DNA of 64,000 nt from Daejeonella sp. (GCF_030684675.1 NZ_JAUXXZ010000006.1:1-64000); one strand, 5' to 3'; positions 43,110 to 51,454 are shown, counted from the stretch's first letter. The notes: generated by a model from the sequence alone, not told the origin. A program made the numbers and translations.

Positions 43110-44288
43110 ATGGAAGAAGCATATATCATAGCCGCATACAGAACCGCAGTTGGAAAAGCACCCCGCGGAGTATTTCGTTTTACCCGGGCTGATGATCTGG
43201 CGGCAGAAGTGGTCAGATATCTCGTGGCATCAGTACCTGATCTTGATAAGGACCAGATCGATGATGTTATCATCGGAAATGCTACTCCCGAAGCGGAGCA
43301 GGGATTGAATATTGCCCGTATGATCTCTTTAATGGGCCTGGATACGGATAAAGTTCCGGGTGTTACAGTGAACCGTTACTGTGCTTCCGGATTGGAGACT
43401 ATAGCCATTGCGACCGCGAAAATAAGGTCGGGTATGGCTGATTGTATCGTTGCCGGTGGTGTTGAAGTGATGTCGGGTATGCCTTTCGGGGGTTGGAAAC
43501 TTGTTCCGAATGCGGATGTTGCAAAAAATAATCCTGAATGGTATTGGGGAATGGGTCTTACAGCCGAGGCCGTTGCCAAAGAATATAAGGTTAGCCGGGA
43601 AGATCAGGATGAGTTTTCTTTTTATTCGCATCAAAAAGCCATTGCAGCAATAAAGAATGGCCACCTTAAAGACGGACTGATTCCGATTACCATTAAGGAA
43701 ACCTATCTGGATGAAAATTTAAAGCAGAAAACAAGGGAATTTATTGTTGATACAGATGAAGGCCCGAGGGCTGATACCGCAATTGATAAGCTCGCAAATC
43801 TCAAACCGGTATTTGCTGCCGGCGGTTCAGTTACTGCAGGTAATTCATCCCAAACATCTGATGGGGCAGCCTTCGTATTGGTGGTTTCAGAAAAAATGTT
43901 GAAGAAATTAAATGTACAGCCAATTGCGCGCCTGGTAAGTTATGGAGTTGCAGGAGTGCCGCCAAGAATCATGGGTATCGGTCCGATAGAGGCTATTCCA
44001 TTGGCCTTGAAAAAGGCAGGTATGAAGCAGCAGGATCTGGATCTCATTGAGCTGAATGAAGCCTTTGCTTCTCAATCTCTTGCTGTGATAAGAACACTGG
44101 ACTTAGATCAGGACAAAGTAAACGTTAATGGCGGTGCTATAGCCCTTGGTCATCCCCTGGGTTGTACAGGTTCAAAACTGTCTGTTCAGCTTTTCAATGA
44201 ACTGAAGCGAAGAGAAAAGAAATTTGGAATGGTTACCATGTGTGTTGGAACAGGGCAGGGAGCAGCGGGGATATTTGAGGTGATGTAG
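43110..44288 (+). CDS. fadA: Acetyl-CoA acyltransferase (thiolase)
   Basis: A 392-residue thiolase completing beta-oxidation by cleaving 3-ketoacyl-CoA to acetyl-CoA. The nucleophilic Cys is in VNRYCASGLETIA (~residue 91). The other active-site residues are in NEAFASQSLA, GGAIALGHPLGCTGSKL (His) and MCVGTGQGAAGIFE (second Cys). The length fits degradative thiolases. In related operons it directly follows the dehydrogenase/hydratase gene; here 482 bp of inserted cassette separate them. An AATTGAG array begins 8 bp after its stop. Confidence 0.95.
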   Translation: MEEAYIIAAYRTAVGKAPRGVFRFTRADDLAAEVVRYLVASVPDLDKDQIDDVIIGNATPEAEQGLNIARMISLMGLDTDKVPGVTVNRYCASGLETIAIATAKIRSGMADCIVAGGVEVMSGMPFGGWKLVPNADVAKNNPEWYWGMGLTAEAVAKEYKVSREDQDEFSFYSHQKAIAAIKNGHLKDGLIPITIKETYLDENLKQKTREFIVDTDEGPRADTAIDKLANLKPVFAAGGSVTAGNSSQTSDGAAFVLVVSEKMLKKLNVQPIARLVSYGVAGVPPRIMGIGPIEAIPLALKKAGMKQQDLDLIELNEAFASQSLAVIRTLDLDQDKVNVNGGAIALGHPLGCTGSKLSVQLFNELKRREKKFGMVTMCVGTGQGAAGIFEVM

Positions 44289-44295
44289 ATATGGA

Positions 44296-44330
44296 AATTG
44301 AGAGTGGAGAATTGAGAATTGAGAATGGAA
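44296..44330. repeat. 7-bp-period array (AATTGAG type)
   Basis: Units: AATTGAG, AGTGGAG, AATTGAG, AATTGAG, AATGGAA, beginning 7 bp after the thiolase stop. It shares the AATTGAG-AGTGGAG-AATTGAG core with the array at 34193. Confidence 0.85.
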
Positions 44331-44371
44331 TAGGGATAATGGATACTACTAGTATTTAAATTTTAGCAGGA

Positions 44372-44471
44372 TGTCATCCTGAGTGTAACGAAGGAACTTA
44401 GCCATATTTAGAGAAGAGTGACATTGACAAAAGCTATTAGGGGCTAAGATCCCTCCTGCGTCGGGATGGCA
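44372..44471. repeat. MITE-like imperfect inverted repeat
   Basis: Outer arms of ~30 bp (44372-44403 and 44442-44471) are largely complementary around a ~38-bp centre. The right arm's CCCTCCT...CGGGATG block also appears at 22845-22870. No coding capacity. Confidence 0.65.
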
Positions 44472-44587
44472 GCAAGAATGGAATTGAGGCCCGATAGCTT
44501 TCGGGTGGAGAATGAAACAGGCAACTGGTCAAAAAATAGAAAATAAAGAGTAATAAGTTGATCCTTATTCCTTAATCAATTAATTAT

Positions 44588-46378
44588 ATGAGCACAATAA
44601 AAACCAAATCAATCAAAGGCGGAGAATTTATTATTCGCGAAACGTCATGTGAGGATATTTTTATCCCTGAAGAGTTTGATGAAGAGCAGTTGATGATCAA
44701 AAAAACCTGTGAGGATTTTTTGGAGGCAGAGGTATTTCCTAATCTCGACAGGATCGATAATCAGGAAGAGGGATTAATGGTGAACCTGATGGATAAGGCC
44801 GGTGATCTGGGTTTATTAGCTGTTTCTATTCCCGAGGAATATGGTGGCTTTGGCAAGAACTTCAATACCTCTATGCTGGTGGCTGATTCAGTTGGGGCTG
44901 GATGTTCCTTCGCGGTAGCACTTTCTGCACATACAGGAATCGGTACATTACCTATTCTTTATTATGGCAATAAAGAGCAGAAGGATAAATACATCCCAAA
45001 ACTGGCAACAGGCGAATGGAAAGCTTCCTATTGCCTGACTGAGCCCAATTCAGGTTCTGATGCAAATTCTGGCAGGACAAAAGCTGTGTTGAATGATGCG
45101 GGCACTCACTACCTGATTACCGGTCAGAAAATGTGGATCACCAATGGTGGTTTTGCTGATATATTTATTGTTTTTGCAAAAATCGGAGAGGATAAAAATC
45201 TGTCTGCATTTATTGTAGAAAAGGATTTTGGCGGAATTACGATGAACCCAGAGGAGCATAAACTGGGTATTAAAGGATCATCAACAAGGCAGGTATTTTT
45301 TACTGACTGCCCTGTCCCTGTTGCCAATTTACTTTCAGAACGTGAGAATGGCTTTAAAATAGCTGTAAATATTCTGAATATCGGCCGGATTAAACTAGGT
45401 GTTGCAGCTATCGGCTCTTCCCGTAAGGTTTTGAATCAGGCGATAAATTATTCGAATGAACGTATTCAGTTCGGTTTGCCGATATCCAAGTTCGGTGCTA
45501 TTCGCTATAAACTTGCAGAAATGGCTACGAGGAATTTTGCTCTTGAAAGCGCTTCATACCGTGCCGGACAGAATATTGATGATGCTTATGATGCTTTGGT
45601 AGCAGAAGGGATGGAACCTTCACAGGCTAAATTGAAATCTACCGAGCAATTCGCTGTGGAATGTGCAATTATTAAGGTCTGGGGATCTGAAGTATTAGAT
45701 TATATCGTTGACGAAGGTCTGCAGGTCTACGGAGGAATGGGTTATTCTGCTGAGGCACCGATGGAACGTGCTTATCGCGATAGCCGCATCAACAGAATAT
45801 TTGAGGGTACCAATGAGATTAACAGGATGCTTATCCTGGATATGCTTTTGAAACGTGCTATGAAAGGTGAACTGGATCTGATGACTCCTGCGCAAGCTGT
45901 TGCCGCCGAATTAATGTCTATTTCTGATTTTGGAGAAGAAGATAATTCATTATTTGCTGCAGAAAAACGTCAATTAGCAAATCTGAAAAAGGCGGGATTG
46001 ATGATAGCCGGTGCCGCAGTTCAGAAATTGATGATGACCCTGTCAAAAGAGCAGGAGATTCTGATGAATATTGCTGACATAATTGGATACATATATGTTG
46101 CTGAATCAACCATATTAAGGGTTGAAAAACTGGTGAAATTAAGAGGTGAAGAAGCATGTGCCGGACAGCTGGATATGATGCGGATCTATCTTTATCAAAC
46201 TGTAGATAAGGTTTCTGTAGCCGGTAAGGAAGCCCTTTATTCATTTGCTGAAGGTGATGAACTACGAATGATGCTGGTTGGACTGAGACGTTTTACAAAA
46301 TCAGAGCCTTTCAATATCAAGGAAACAAGACAACGTGTCGCTAAGCAATTGATTGAGGCAAATAAGTATTGTTATTAA
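44588..46378 (+). CDS. fadE: Acyl-CoA dehydrogenase (FadE type, ~600 residues)
   Basis: A 596-residue flavoprotein catalysing the first oxidation of acyl-CoA to enoyl-CoA. N-terminal domain: EEFDEEQLMIKKTCEDFLEAEVFP. FAD/substrate-binding middle region: ASYCLTEPNSGSDANSGRTKAVL and KMWITNGGFADIFIVFAK. Catalytic helical domain: GGMGYSAEAPMERAYRDSRINRIFEGTNEINRMLI, containing the Glu base. A ~170-residue C-terminal extension of unassigned helices makes it the long form, as in Bacillus FadE. It ends the operon; a hairpin with T-tract follows at 46400-46438. Confidence 0.95.
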   Translation: MSTIKTKSIKGGEFIIRETSCEDIFIPEEFDEEQLMIKKTCEDFLEAEVFPNLDRIDNQEEGLMVNLMDKAGDLGLLAVSIPEEYGGFGKNFNTSMLVADSVGAGCSFAVALSAHTGIGTLPILYYGNKEQKDKYIPKLATGEWKASYCLTEPNSGSDANSGRTKAVLNDAGTHYLITGQKMWITNGGFADIFIVFAKIGEDKNLSAFIVEKDFGGITMNPEEHKLGIKGSSTRQVFFTDCPVPVANLLSERENGFKIAVNILNIGRIKLGVAAIGSSRKVLNQAINYSNERIQFGLPISKFGAIRYKLAEMATRNFALESASYRAGQNIDDAYDALVAEGMEPSQAKLKSTEQFAVECAIIKVWGSEVLDYIVDEGLQVYGGMGYSAEAPMERAYRDSRINRIFEGTNEINRMLILDMLLKRAMKGELDLMTPAQAVAAELMSISDFGEEDNSLFAAEKRQLANLKKAGLMIAGAAVQKLMMTLSKEQEILMNIADIIGYIYVAESTILRVEKLVKLRGEEACAGQLDMMRIYLYQTVDKVSVAGKEALYSFAEGDELRMMLVGLRRFTKSEPFNIKETRQRVAKQLIEANKYCY

Positions 46379-46399
46379 ATAATATTTTAATTGAAAATT

Positions 46400-46438
46400 A
46401 AGACATCAGATTGGTTCTTGCCGGCCTGATGTCTTTTT
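46400..46438 (+). terminator. Intrinsic terminator of the fad operon
   Basis: AAGACATCAG (46400-46409) pairs perfectly with CTGATGTCTT (46426-46435) around a 16-nt loop, followed by a short T-run, 21 bp after the acyl-CoA dehydrogenase stop. Confidence 0.8.
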
Positions 46439-46464
46439 AATACCTGAACAGCGGTCTTCAGGGC

Positions 46465-46472
46465 TATTTTTG
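46465..46472 (+). promoter_or_regulatory. Candidate -7 element for the ABC1-kinase operon
   Basis: TATTTTTG matches TAnnTTTG and lies after the fad terminator, 125 bp before the first gene of the next operon. No clear -33 element. Confidence 0.3.
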
Positions 46473-46597
46473 TAATGCATCCCGAATATTACAAAATATG
46501 ACAAAATGTAAACTATCTGGAAGATTTCTGGCAAACTCTTTGTCTATATATAACGTATATCTTATAGCTGAAATCAGGCAATTAATAATAATAGTTT

Positions 46598-46786
46598 ATG
46601 AAATTAGTTAATTTAATCACCATAGCACTTCTTGAAATGTCCGGACTGATTGACAAATTAAAGGCCCTGAAAGAGAAACTTCAGGATTTCCTTCCGGATC
46701 TTAATCCTCAGGAATCAAATAAAAAACAGTTGATCTATATTCCCCTGCGTGTTTCTGACCAGGACAAGATCAGGAAAAAGTCTTAA
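46598..46786 (+). CDS. Small hypothetical amphipathic protein
   Basis: A 62-residue protein, or 49 if the Met at 46637 is used. Its centre is a charged amphipathic helix (SGLIDKLKALKEKLQDFLPD), followed by an N/Q-rich linker and a QLIYIPLRVSD strand with a basic tail. No family is recognised. It lies 19 bp before the TetR-like gene on the same strand, so it is probably cotranscribed and possibly works with the kinase pair. Confidence 0.5.
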   Translation: MKLVNLITIALLEMSGLIDKLKALKEKLQDFLPDLNPQESNKKQLIYIPLRVSDQDKIRKKS

Positions 46787-46805
46787 GGACAATTAAAATT
46801 CCAAT

Positions 46806-47471
46806 ATGAATAATGCTATGAATACTGCGGAAGAAATTCAAAATGCTTATATCGTTTATGTTTTGACAAAGGGCATCAAACCAGCCTCGGTTTATGTATT
46901 TGCAAAAGAAAATAATCTGACGGAAGAGGAGTTCTATAATTTCTACGCTTCCTTTGAAGGGATTGAAGAATCAATCTGGACTGAGCTTTGCGACAAAACA
47001 TTGACTGAAGCGCAAAATCAGGAAATCTGGGGGCAATACTCTTCACGTGAGAAGACACTTGCATTTTTTTATGCCTTTATTGAGTTGCTGAAGGGTAAAC
47101 GAAGCTTTGTATTGTATAGTTTGAAGCATTCAGGGCAAAGCATCGGTACACCGGCAATTTTAAAAGGAGCTAAAATGCTTTTTGAAGGATTTGCATCCGG
47201 TCTGGTGGATCAGGGTGTAGAGTCGGGAGAATTGGCAAACAGGCGTTTTCTGACCTCGAAATATAAAGATGCTCTCTGGATTCAGTTTGGTGTCATTTTG
47301 AATTTTTGGGCTAAGGATAACAGCCCTGGCTTTGAAAAAACTGATGAAGCCATTGAAAAGGGAATTAACGTCACTTTCGATCTTTTTGGTAAATCACCAT
47401 TGGATAGTTTGTTTGATTATGGGAAGTTCATGATGAATAATGGCGGCATGAAACCAAATGTCAAGTTTTAA
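46806..47471 (+). CDS. TetR-fold protein with COQ9-like C-terminal domain
   Basis: A 221-residue all-helical protein. The N-terminal ~60 residues (AEEIQNAYIVYVLTKGIKPASVYVFAKENNLTEEEFYNFYASFEGIEESIW) follow the TetR helix-turn-helix layout, but the recognition region is acidic rather than basic. The remainder matches the TetR C-terminal/COQ9-like fold. Since COQ9 is a lipid-binding TetR-fold partner of ubiquinone biosynthesis, and a UbiB/COQ8-type kinase lies 34 bp downstream, this may be a lipid-binding partner rather than a repressor. That reading is inference. Confidence 0.75.
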   Translation: MNNAMNTAEEIQNAYIVYVLTKGIKPASVYVFAKENNLTEEEFYNFYASFEGIEESIWTELCDKTLTEAQNQEIWGQYSSREKTLAFFYAFIELLKGKRSFVLYSLKHSGQSIGTPAILKGAKMLFEGFASGLVDQGVESGELANRRFLTSKYKDALWIQFGVILNFWAKDNSPGFEKTDEAIEKGINVTFDLFGKSPLDSLFDYGKFMMNNGGMKPNVKF

Positions 47472-47505
47472 TAGCCATAAAGACAATTAGAACTTCAATT
47501 GCTAA

Positions 47506-48816
47506 ATGAAAGAACAGGACAGTATTCCAACATCAAAAACAGAGCGTTCAGCAAAATTTGTAAAAACTGGTCTTAAGGTTGGCGGAAACTATATAAAGCA
47601 TTACTCTAAAAAGCTATTTAATCCCTCTCTAAATAAAGATGAGTTAGATCTCGACAATGCAACAGATATCTATGCATCCTTAAGTGAGCTGAAGGGAAGT
47701 GCCCTAAAGGTAGCCCAGATGCTTAGTATGGATAAGAATATATTGCCCAAGGCATATGTCGATCAGTTTTCACTTTCTCAATACAATGCTCCTCCCTTAT
47801 CAGGGCCACTGATAGTCAGAACTTTTAGTAAATATTTTGGAAAAACTCCATCCGAGATATACGATGAGTTTAATATCAGGTCGACCAATGCCGCTTCTAT
47901 CGGACAGGTACATCAGGCCAGCTTAAATGGTAAGAAGTTAGCAGTAAAAATTCAATATCCCGGGGTTGGTGACAGTATATCTTCAGACCTCAAAATGGTA
48001 AAGCCATTTGCATTCCGCTTATTGGGAATGAGTCAGAAAGAGCTGGAAGTTTACATGACTGAAGTGGAAGAACGGCTGCTCGAAGAAACTGATTATGACC
48101 TCGAAATAAGACGATCCATAGAGTTTTCGGAAGCTTGTAAAAACATACCCAATGTGGTTTTTCCTGCTTATTATCCTGATCTTTCTTCAAAAAGAATCAT
48201 CACCATGGATTGGCTCGAAGGCCAGCACATGAAAGAATTTATGAAAACGAATCCTTCACAGGAACTCAAGGATAAGATTGGCCAGGCTCTGTGGGATTTT
48301 TATAATTTTCAACAGCATGAGTTGAGGGCGGTACATGCTGATCCTCATCCCGGAAATTTTCTGATCACACCAGAAGGAAAACTGGGGATTATTGATTTTG
48401 GATGCATTAAAGAAATGCCGGATGATTTCTACTATCCTTTCTTTTCGCTGACCTCTACAGATATGCTGAAAGATAAGGCCGGGACCATAAAGGCATTTCG
48501 GCAATTGGAGATGATCCGGGAAAACGATGATGCGGCACAAATAGAATTTTACTACAGGATTTATAAGGAAATGATCGAATTGTTTGCCCAGCCATATATG
48601 TCGAACACCTTTGACTTTAGTAAGACTGAATTTTTTGATAAGCTTTATTCCTATGGAGAGAAGATTTCCCGAATGCCGGAATTCAAACAAGCCCGGGGTG
48701 TAAAGCATTTTATTTATGTAAACCGGACAAACTTTGGCTTATACAATATGCTTCATGATCTGGGTGCAACTGTAAGAACAGATACATGGTATCCTCATTT
48801 GGAGGTCGCTGTTTAA
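47506..48816 (+). CDS. ABC1/AarF/UbiB atypical kinase family protein
   Basis: A 436-residue member of the UbiB/ADCK family. The family's KxGQ motif reads LKVAQMLS (Lys68, Ala70, Gln71), with Gly replaced by Ala. The nucleotide-binding Lys is in KLAVKIQYPGV; the catalytic loop is VHADPHPGNFLI; the metal-binding DFG is LGIIDFGCIKEMP. These proteins act in isoprenoid lipid (quinone) synthesis as ATPases rather than protein kinases. The window has menaquinone-type surroundings at best, so the substrate is open. It forms an operon with the TetR-fold/COQ9-like gene. Confidence 0.9.
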   Translation: MKEQDSIPTSKTERSAKFVKTGLKVGGNYIKHYSKKLFNPSLNKDELDLDNATDIYASLSELKGSALKVAQMLSMDKNILPKAYVDQFSLSQYNAPPLSGPLIVRTFSKYFGKTPSEIYDEFNIRSTNAASIGQVHQASLNGKKLAVKIQYPGVGDSISSDLKMVKPFAFRLLGMSQKELEVYMTEVEERLLEETDYDLEIRRSIEFSEACKNIPNVVFPAYYPDLSSKRIITMDWLEGQHMKEFMKTNPSQELKDKIGQALWDFYNFQQHELRAVHADPHPGNFLITPEGKLGIIDFGCIKEMPDDFYYPFFSLTSTDMLKDKAGTIKAFRQLEMIRENDDAAQIEFYYRIYKEMIELFAQPYMSNTFDFSKTEFFDKLYSYGEKISRMPEFKQARGVKHFIYVNRTNFGLYNMLHDLGATVRTDTWYPHLEVAV

Positions 48817-48923
48817 ATCAGAATAATCAAAGCTTTATATCTTCCGGGATTTCATTAAGGGGATGATAAAATAAAATATTTTGTTAAAAAATGTTAATCC
48901 TTACTTTTTAACGTTTAAAAGGA

Positions 48924-48931
48924 TAAATTTG
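48924..48931 (+). promoter_or_regulatory. Candidate -7 element for FKBP genes
   Basis: TAAATTTG matches TAnnTTTG, 8 bp before the ATG at 48939. Confidence 0.35.
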
Positions 48932-48938
48932 CTGCAAT

Positions 48939-49412
48939 ATGAAAATTCACCTATTACTGTTCTCTATTGTCATGGTGCTTGGATTAAGCTCATGTCTTAA
49001 AGATGATTATGTTGACCCAAACGTTCAGGCGCAAAAAGACGATGCAACAATTGTTAAATTTCTGACTGACAATAAAATATCTGCAATAAAGCATTCCAGT
49101 GGTTTGTATTATCAAATTATTCAATCAGGTGCTGGCAATATCACTTATACCGCTAACACAACCGTTACCTCTAATTATACCGGAAGATTATTATCAGGAC
49201 AGGTTTTTGATAAATCGACCACGCAACCACTAACTTTCAAACTTGGGGGTGTTATTGTTGGCTGGCAGATTGGGGTTCCCCTGATTCAAAAAGATGGTAA
49301 GATCAGATTGTTCATTCCTTCTGGTTATGGATATGGACCTCAGGGTTCTGGCCCGATTCCCGCAAATTCGGTACTCGATTTTGATATCGAATTAGTGGAT
49401 GTTCAAAATTAA
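48939..49412 (+). CDS. FKBP-type peptidyl-prolyl isomerase lipoprotein
   Basis: A 157-residue protein with a lipoprotein signal (MVLGLSSC, Cys ~19). The following LKDDYVD acidic stretch resembles the Bacteroidota surface-export signal. A single FKBP domain occupies residues ~50-157: SGLYYQIIQSGAG, VTSNYTGRLLSGQVFDKS, VIVGWQIGVPLIQKDGKIRLFIPSGYGYG and IPANSVLDFDIELVDV. It assists folding of exported proteins. It is followed 9 bp later by a second FKBP lipoprotein gene. Confidence 0.93.
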   Translation: MKIHLLLFSIVMVLGLSSCLKDDYVDPNVQAQKDDATIVKFLTDNKISAIKHSSGLYYQIIQSGAGNITYTANTTVTSNYTGRLLSGQVFDKSTTQPLTFKLGGVIVGWQIGVPLIQKDGKIRLFIPSGYGYGPQGSGPIPANSVLDFDIELVDVQN

Positions 49413-49421
49413 AAGCACAAA

Positions 49422-50294
49422 ATGAAACAATTTTTTAAATACGCCTTCGCAGTTATTTTTTTGTCGGGCATCCTTGTTTCCTGTGTAAAGGAATACGAGT
49501 CTATTGAAGTAATTGATGATCGGAATGTTAAGGAATACATACAGAAAAATAGTTTATCTGTTCAGGAATATAATGGTACAGGTGTTTATTATCAGGTTGT
49601 TAGTCCGGGGCTTGGAGCCGAAGTGCAATATTCAGAGCTTACTCCCGCAATAATCACAATCCGCTCATTGGATGGTAAATATGTAGCTGTTGATACCTTC
49701 AGCAATGGTAACAGATATTACAATTACCTTGGATATTTTAATCCGGAAGCTGTCCGTGTTGGAATTAAAGAGGTGCTAAAAAAATCCAATGGAACAATCA
49801 GAATAATTGTTCCTTCACGTTTGGCATTTGGAAGGAATGGAACGGCACAGATACCTGGAAATTCCTCACTTGACATTGTTGTGAAGGTTATGGAAAAGGA
49901 GAAAATTCCAAAGTATGATGATTATACAATAATCAAATACATGGAAAAAAATGCAATGACTGGCTTTACCAAAACAAGCACTGGAATTTACTATAAAATA
50001 GGTCAGCCGGGTACAGGTAGTCCAATAACAATTGACTCGACAGTAGTTGCGAATTATACTGGTAAACTACTTAATGGTGCCATATTCGATCGGGCAGTAG
50101 CCGGAAGTGAGGCTACTTTTAGCCTGGTTTCAGTTATAAAGGGTTGGCAACAGGCAATTCCTCTCATTAATCAGGGTGGTAGTATTCGTATGCTAATTCC
50201 TTCAGCACTGGCTTATGGTATGGAGGGAAGTTCACCTTCAATCCCGCCTTTCTCTTGTTTGGATTTTGAGGTTAATGTTACTGATGTCAAGTAA
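49422..50294 (+). CDS. Tandem-domain FKBP lipoprotein
   Basis: A 290-residue protein with a lipoprotein signal (LSGILVSC, Cys ~21, followed by VKEYES). It has two FKBP-like domains. The first (~residues 45-165) is degenerate: it keeps GVYYQVVSPGLG and IRIIVPSRLAFG but lacks the YxGxLxxGxxFD segment that lines the active site. The second (~178-290) is standard: VVANYTGKLLNGAIFDRA, VIKGWQQAIPLINQGGSIRMLIPSALAYG and PPFSCLDFEVNV. The first domain may bind substrate as a chaperone. It is cotranscribed with the preceding FKBP gene. Confidence 0.9.
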   Translation: MKQFFKYAFAVIFLSGILVSCVKEYESIEVIDDRNVKEYIQKNSLSVQEYNGTGVYYQVVSPGLGAEVQYSELTPAIITIRSLDGKYVAVDTFSNGNRYYNYLGYFNPEAVRVGIKEVLKKSNGTIRIIVPSRLAFGRNGTAQIPGNSSLDIVVKVMEKEKIPKYDDYTIIKYMEKNAMTGFTKTSTGIYYKIGQPGTGSPITIDSTVVANYTGKLLNGAIFDRAVAGSEATFSLVSVIKGWQQAIPLINQGGSIRMLIPSALAYGMEGSSPSIPPFSCLDFEVNVTDVK

Positions 50295-50351
50295 ATTCTT
50301 TTGATGCCCTGTTAAGCTGATTCTATTCAGTAATTCTATCTTTTCGTTAAG

Positions 50352-50663
50352 ATGATCTATAAGAAGCATATTTTCGTTTGCACAAATCAGCGTCCATTTG
50401 GCGCCAGGATTTGTTGCGGAGAAGAGCATGGTTCAGCACTCGTTGCAGAATTTAAAAAATTGATAAGGAACAAAGGCCTTGATGTTGAGATGAGAGCTCA
50501 GCGAACAGGCTGTTTTGATATTTGTGAAAAAGGACCAACTGTTGCAATTTATCCTGAAGGAGTGTTCTATGGTAAAGTGCAACTAAGCGATGTCGAAGAA
50601 ATCGTTTTCGAACATTTAGAAAACGACAGAATCGTCAACAGGTTGCTGGTCACCGAAGATTAA
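50352..50663 (+). CDS. Thioredoxin-like [2Fe-2S] ferredoxin
   Basis: A 103-residue protein of the (2Fe-2S) ferredoxin/NuoE-like group: KHIFVCTNQRPFG, CCGEEHGSALVAEFKKL, TGCFDICEKGPTVAIYPEGVFYGKV. The cluster cysteines would be Cys ~9 and one of the CC pair, plus the C-x3-C of GCFDIC. It is soluble and cytoplasmic, and acts as a small electron carrier of unknown partner. It ends 71 bp before a convergent CBS-domain gene, with a tandem hairpin repeat between them. Confidence 0.88.
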   Translation: MIYKKHIFVCTNQRPFGARICCGEEHGSALVAEFKKLIRNKGLDVEMRAQRTGCFDICEKGPTVAIYPEGVFYGKVQLSDVEEIVFEHLENDRIVNRLLVTED

Positions 50664-50686
50664 ACATCCACCGTCCTCATTTCTTA

Positions 50687-50735
50687 CCATGTCAGTCCGG
50701 GCTTAACCCATGTCAGTCCGGGCTTGACCCGGACT
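50687..50735. repeat. 21-bp tandem duplication ending in a hairpin
   Basis: CCATGTCAGTCCGGGCTTAAC starts at 50687 and is repeated at 50708 with an A-to-G change. In the second copy AGTCCGGG (50715-50722) and CCCGGACT (50728-50735) form a perfect 8-bp stem with a 5-nt loop that reaches into the CBS gene's stop codon. It may act as a transcript end between convergent genes. Confidence 0.7.
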
Positions 50736-51163
50736 CAACTACTTATATAACTCTGCAACTGCTCAATCGTTTGTTTCTGGTCTTCTATTACAAACTTAAC
50801 CAGATCCCCAATCGAGATCATTCCTGCAACCTTTCCGTTATCAATAACAGGTAAATGGCGGATATGCTTATCCGTCATGATCTGCATGCAATGATCGATA
50901 CTTGAATTCAGGTTAATGACTTCCAGTTTGGCTGTCATTACACCTTCGATTTTCGTATCCTTGGAAGATTTCCCCTGCAGAATAATTTTACGGGCATAAT
51001 CACGTTCTGTAAAAATTCCTTTTAATTCAGAGCCTTCCATGACCAGCAGAGCGCTGATATTTTTATCCATCATAACCTGAAGTGCATCCAAAACCGAGGA
51101 ATCAGGACTAACTGAGTAAATTGAAGTGGATTTATTCTGGAAAATATTTCTTACTGTTTTCAT
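50735..51163 (-). CDS. CBS-domain pair protein
   Basis: A 142-residue protein of two CBS domains (~residues 8-62 and ~72-132): SVLDALQVMMDKNISALLVMEGSELKGIFTERDYARKI and SIDHCMQIMTDKHIRHLPVIDNGKVAGMISIGDLVKFVI. Such stand-alone pairs bind adenine nucleotides (AMP, ATP, SAM) and regulate partner proteins. It has a potential nucleotide-binding IRHLPVID strand and GxxS/TxxD ends. A 14-bp perfect inverted repeat lies 11 bp upstream of its start. Confidence 0.92.
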   Translation of the reverse strand: MKTVRNIFQNKSTSIYSVSPDSSVLDALQVMMDKNISALLVMEGSELKGIFTERDYARKIILQGKSSKDTKIEGVMTAKLEVINLNSSIDHCMQIMTDKHIRHLPVIDNGKVAGMISIGDLVKFVIEDQKQTIEQLQSYISS

Positions 51164-51174
51164 AATAAGATGGT

Positions 51175-51210
51175 TTAGCTATTAAATATAATAAATTATT
51201 TAATAGCTAA
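51175..51210. promoter_or_regulatory. 14-bp perfect inverted repeat upstream of the CBS gene
   Basis: Arms TTAGCTATTAAATA and TATTTAATAGCTAA are exact reverse complements around an 8-nt centre. The position in the leader or promoter of the CBS gene suggests an operator or a 5' RNA hairpin. Confidence 0.6.
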
Positions 51211-51454
51211 GATTTAGAAGTTTTAATAATTGAACATGAATAAGCCTGTTTTTTTGAAGATTTCATAAAGTATTATCCCATATTGAATAGTTTGAACTCC
51301 TGAATCCTCATTTTTCTGCCAAAATTCTGCATCTATTTAAAATCTTACATGAAAATGATTAAGAAAGTCAATCCTATGACCGTAATTTGCCACAACATTC
51401 AAATTTTCATCAATATTAATGCGTGAAGGTATTCCGGGGGAGCCTTAAATAAAT

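Larger units (their letters stand above)
44289..44587. repeat. 299-bp spacer packed with repeats between thiolase and acyl-CoA dehydrogenase genes
   Basis: No gene is seen. The spacer holds an AATTGAG heptamer array (44296-44330), an imperfect ~30-bp inverted repeat (44372-44403 TGTCATCC...CTTAGCC against 44442-44471 GGCTAAG...GGATGGCA) and CCCGATAGCTTTCGGG (44490-44505). Confidence 0.75.

Noticed and set aside
48256-48708. 150-codon open frame antisense to the UbiB-type kinase gene
   Set aside because: It is a shadow of the kinase gene, whose catalytic HADPHPGN and DFG motifs lie in this stretch.
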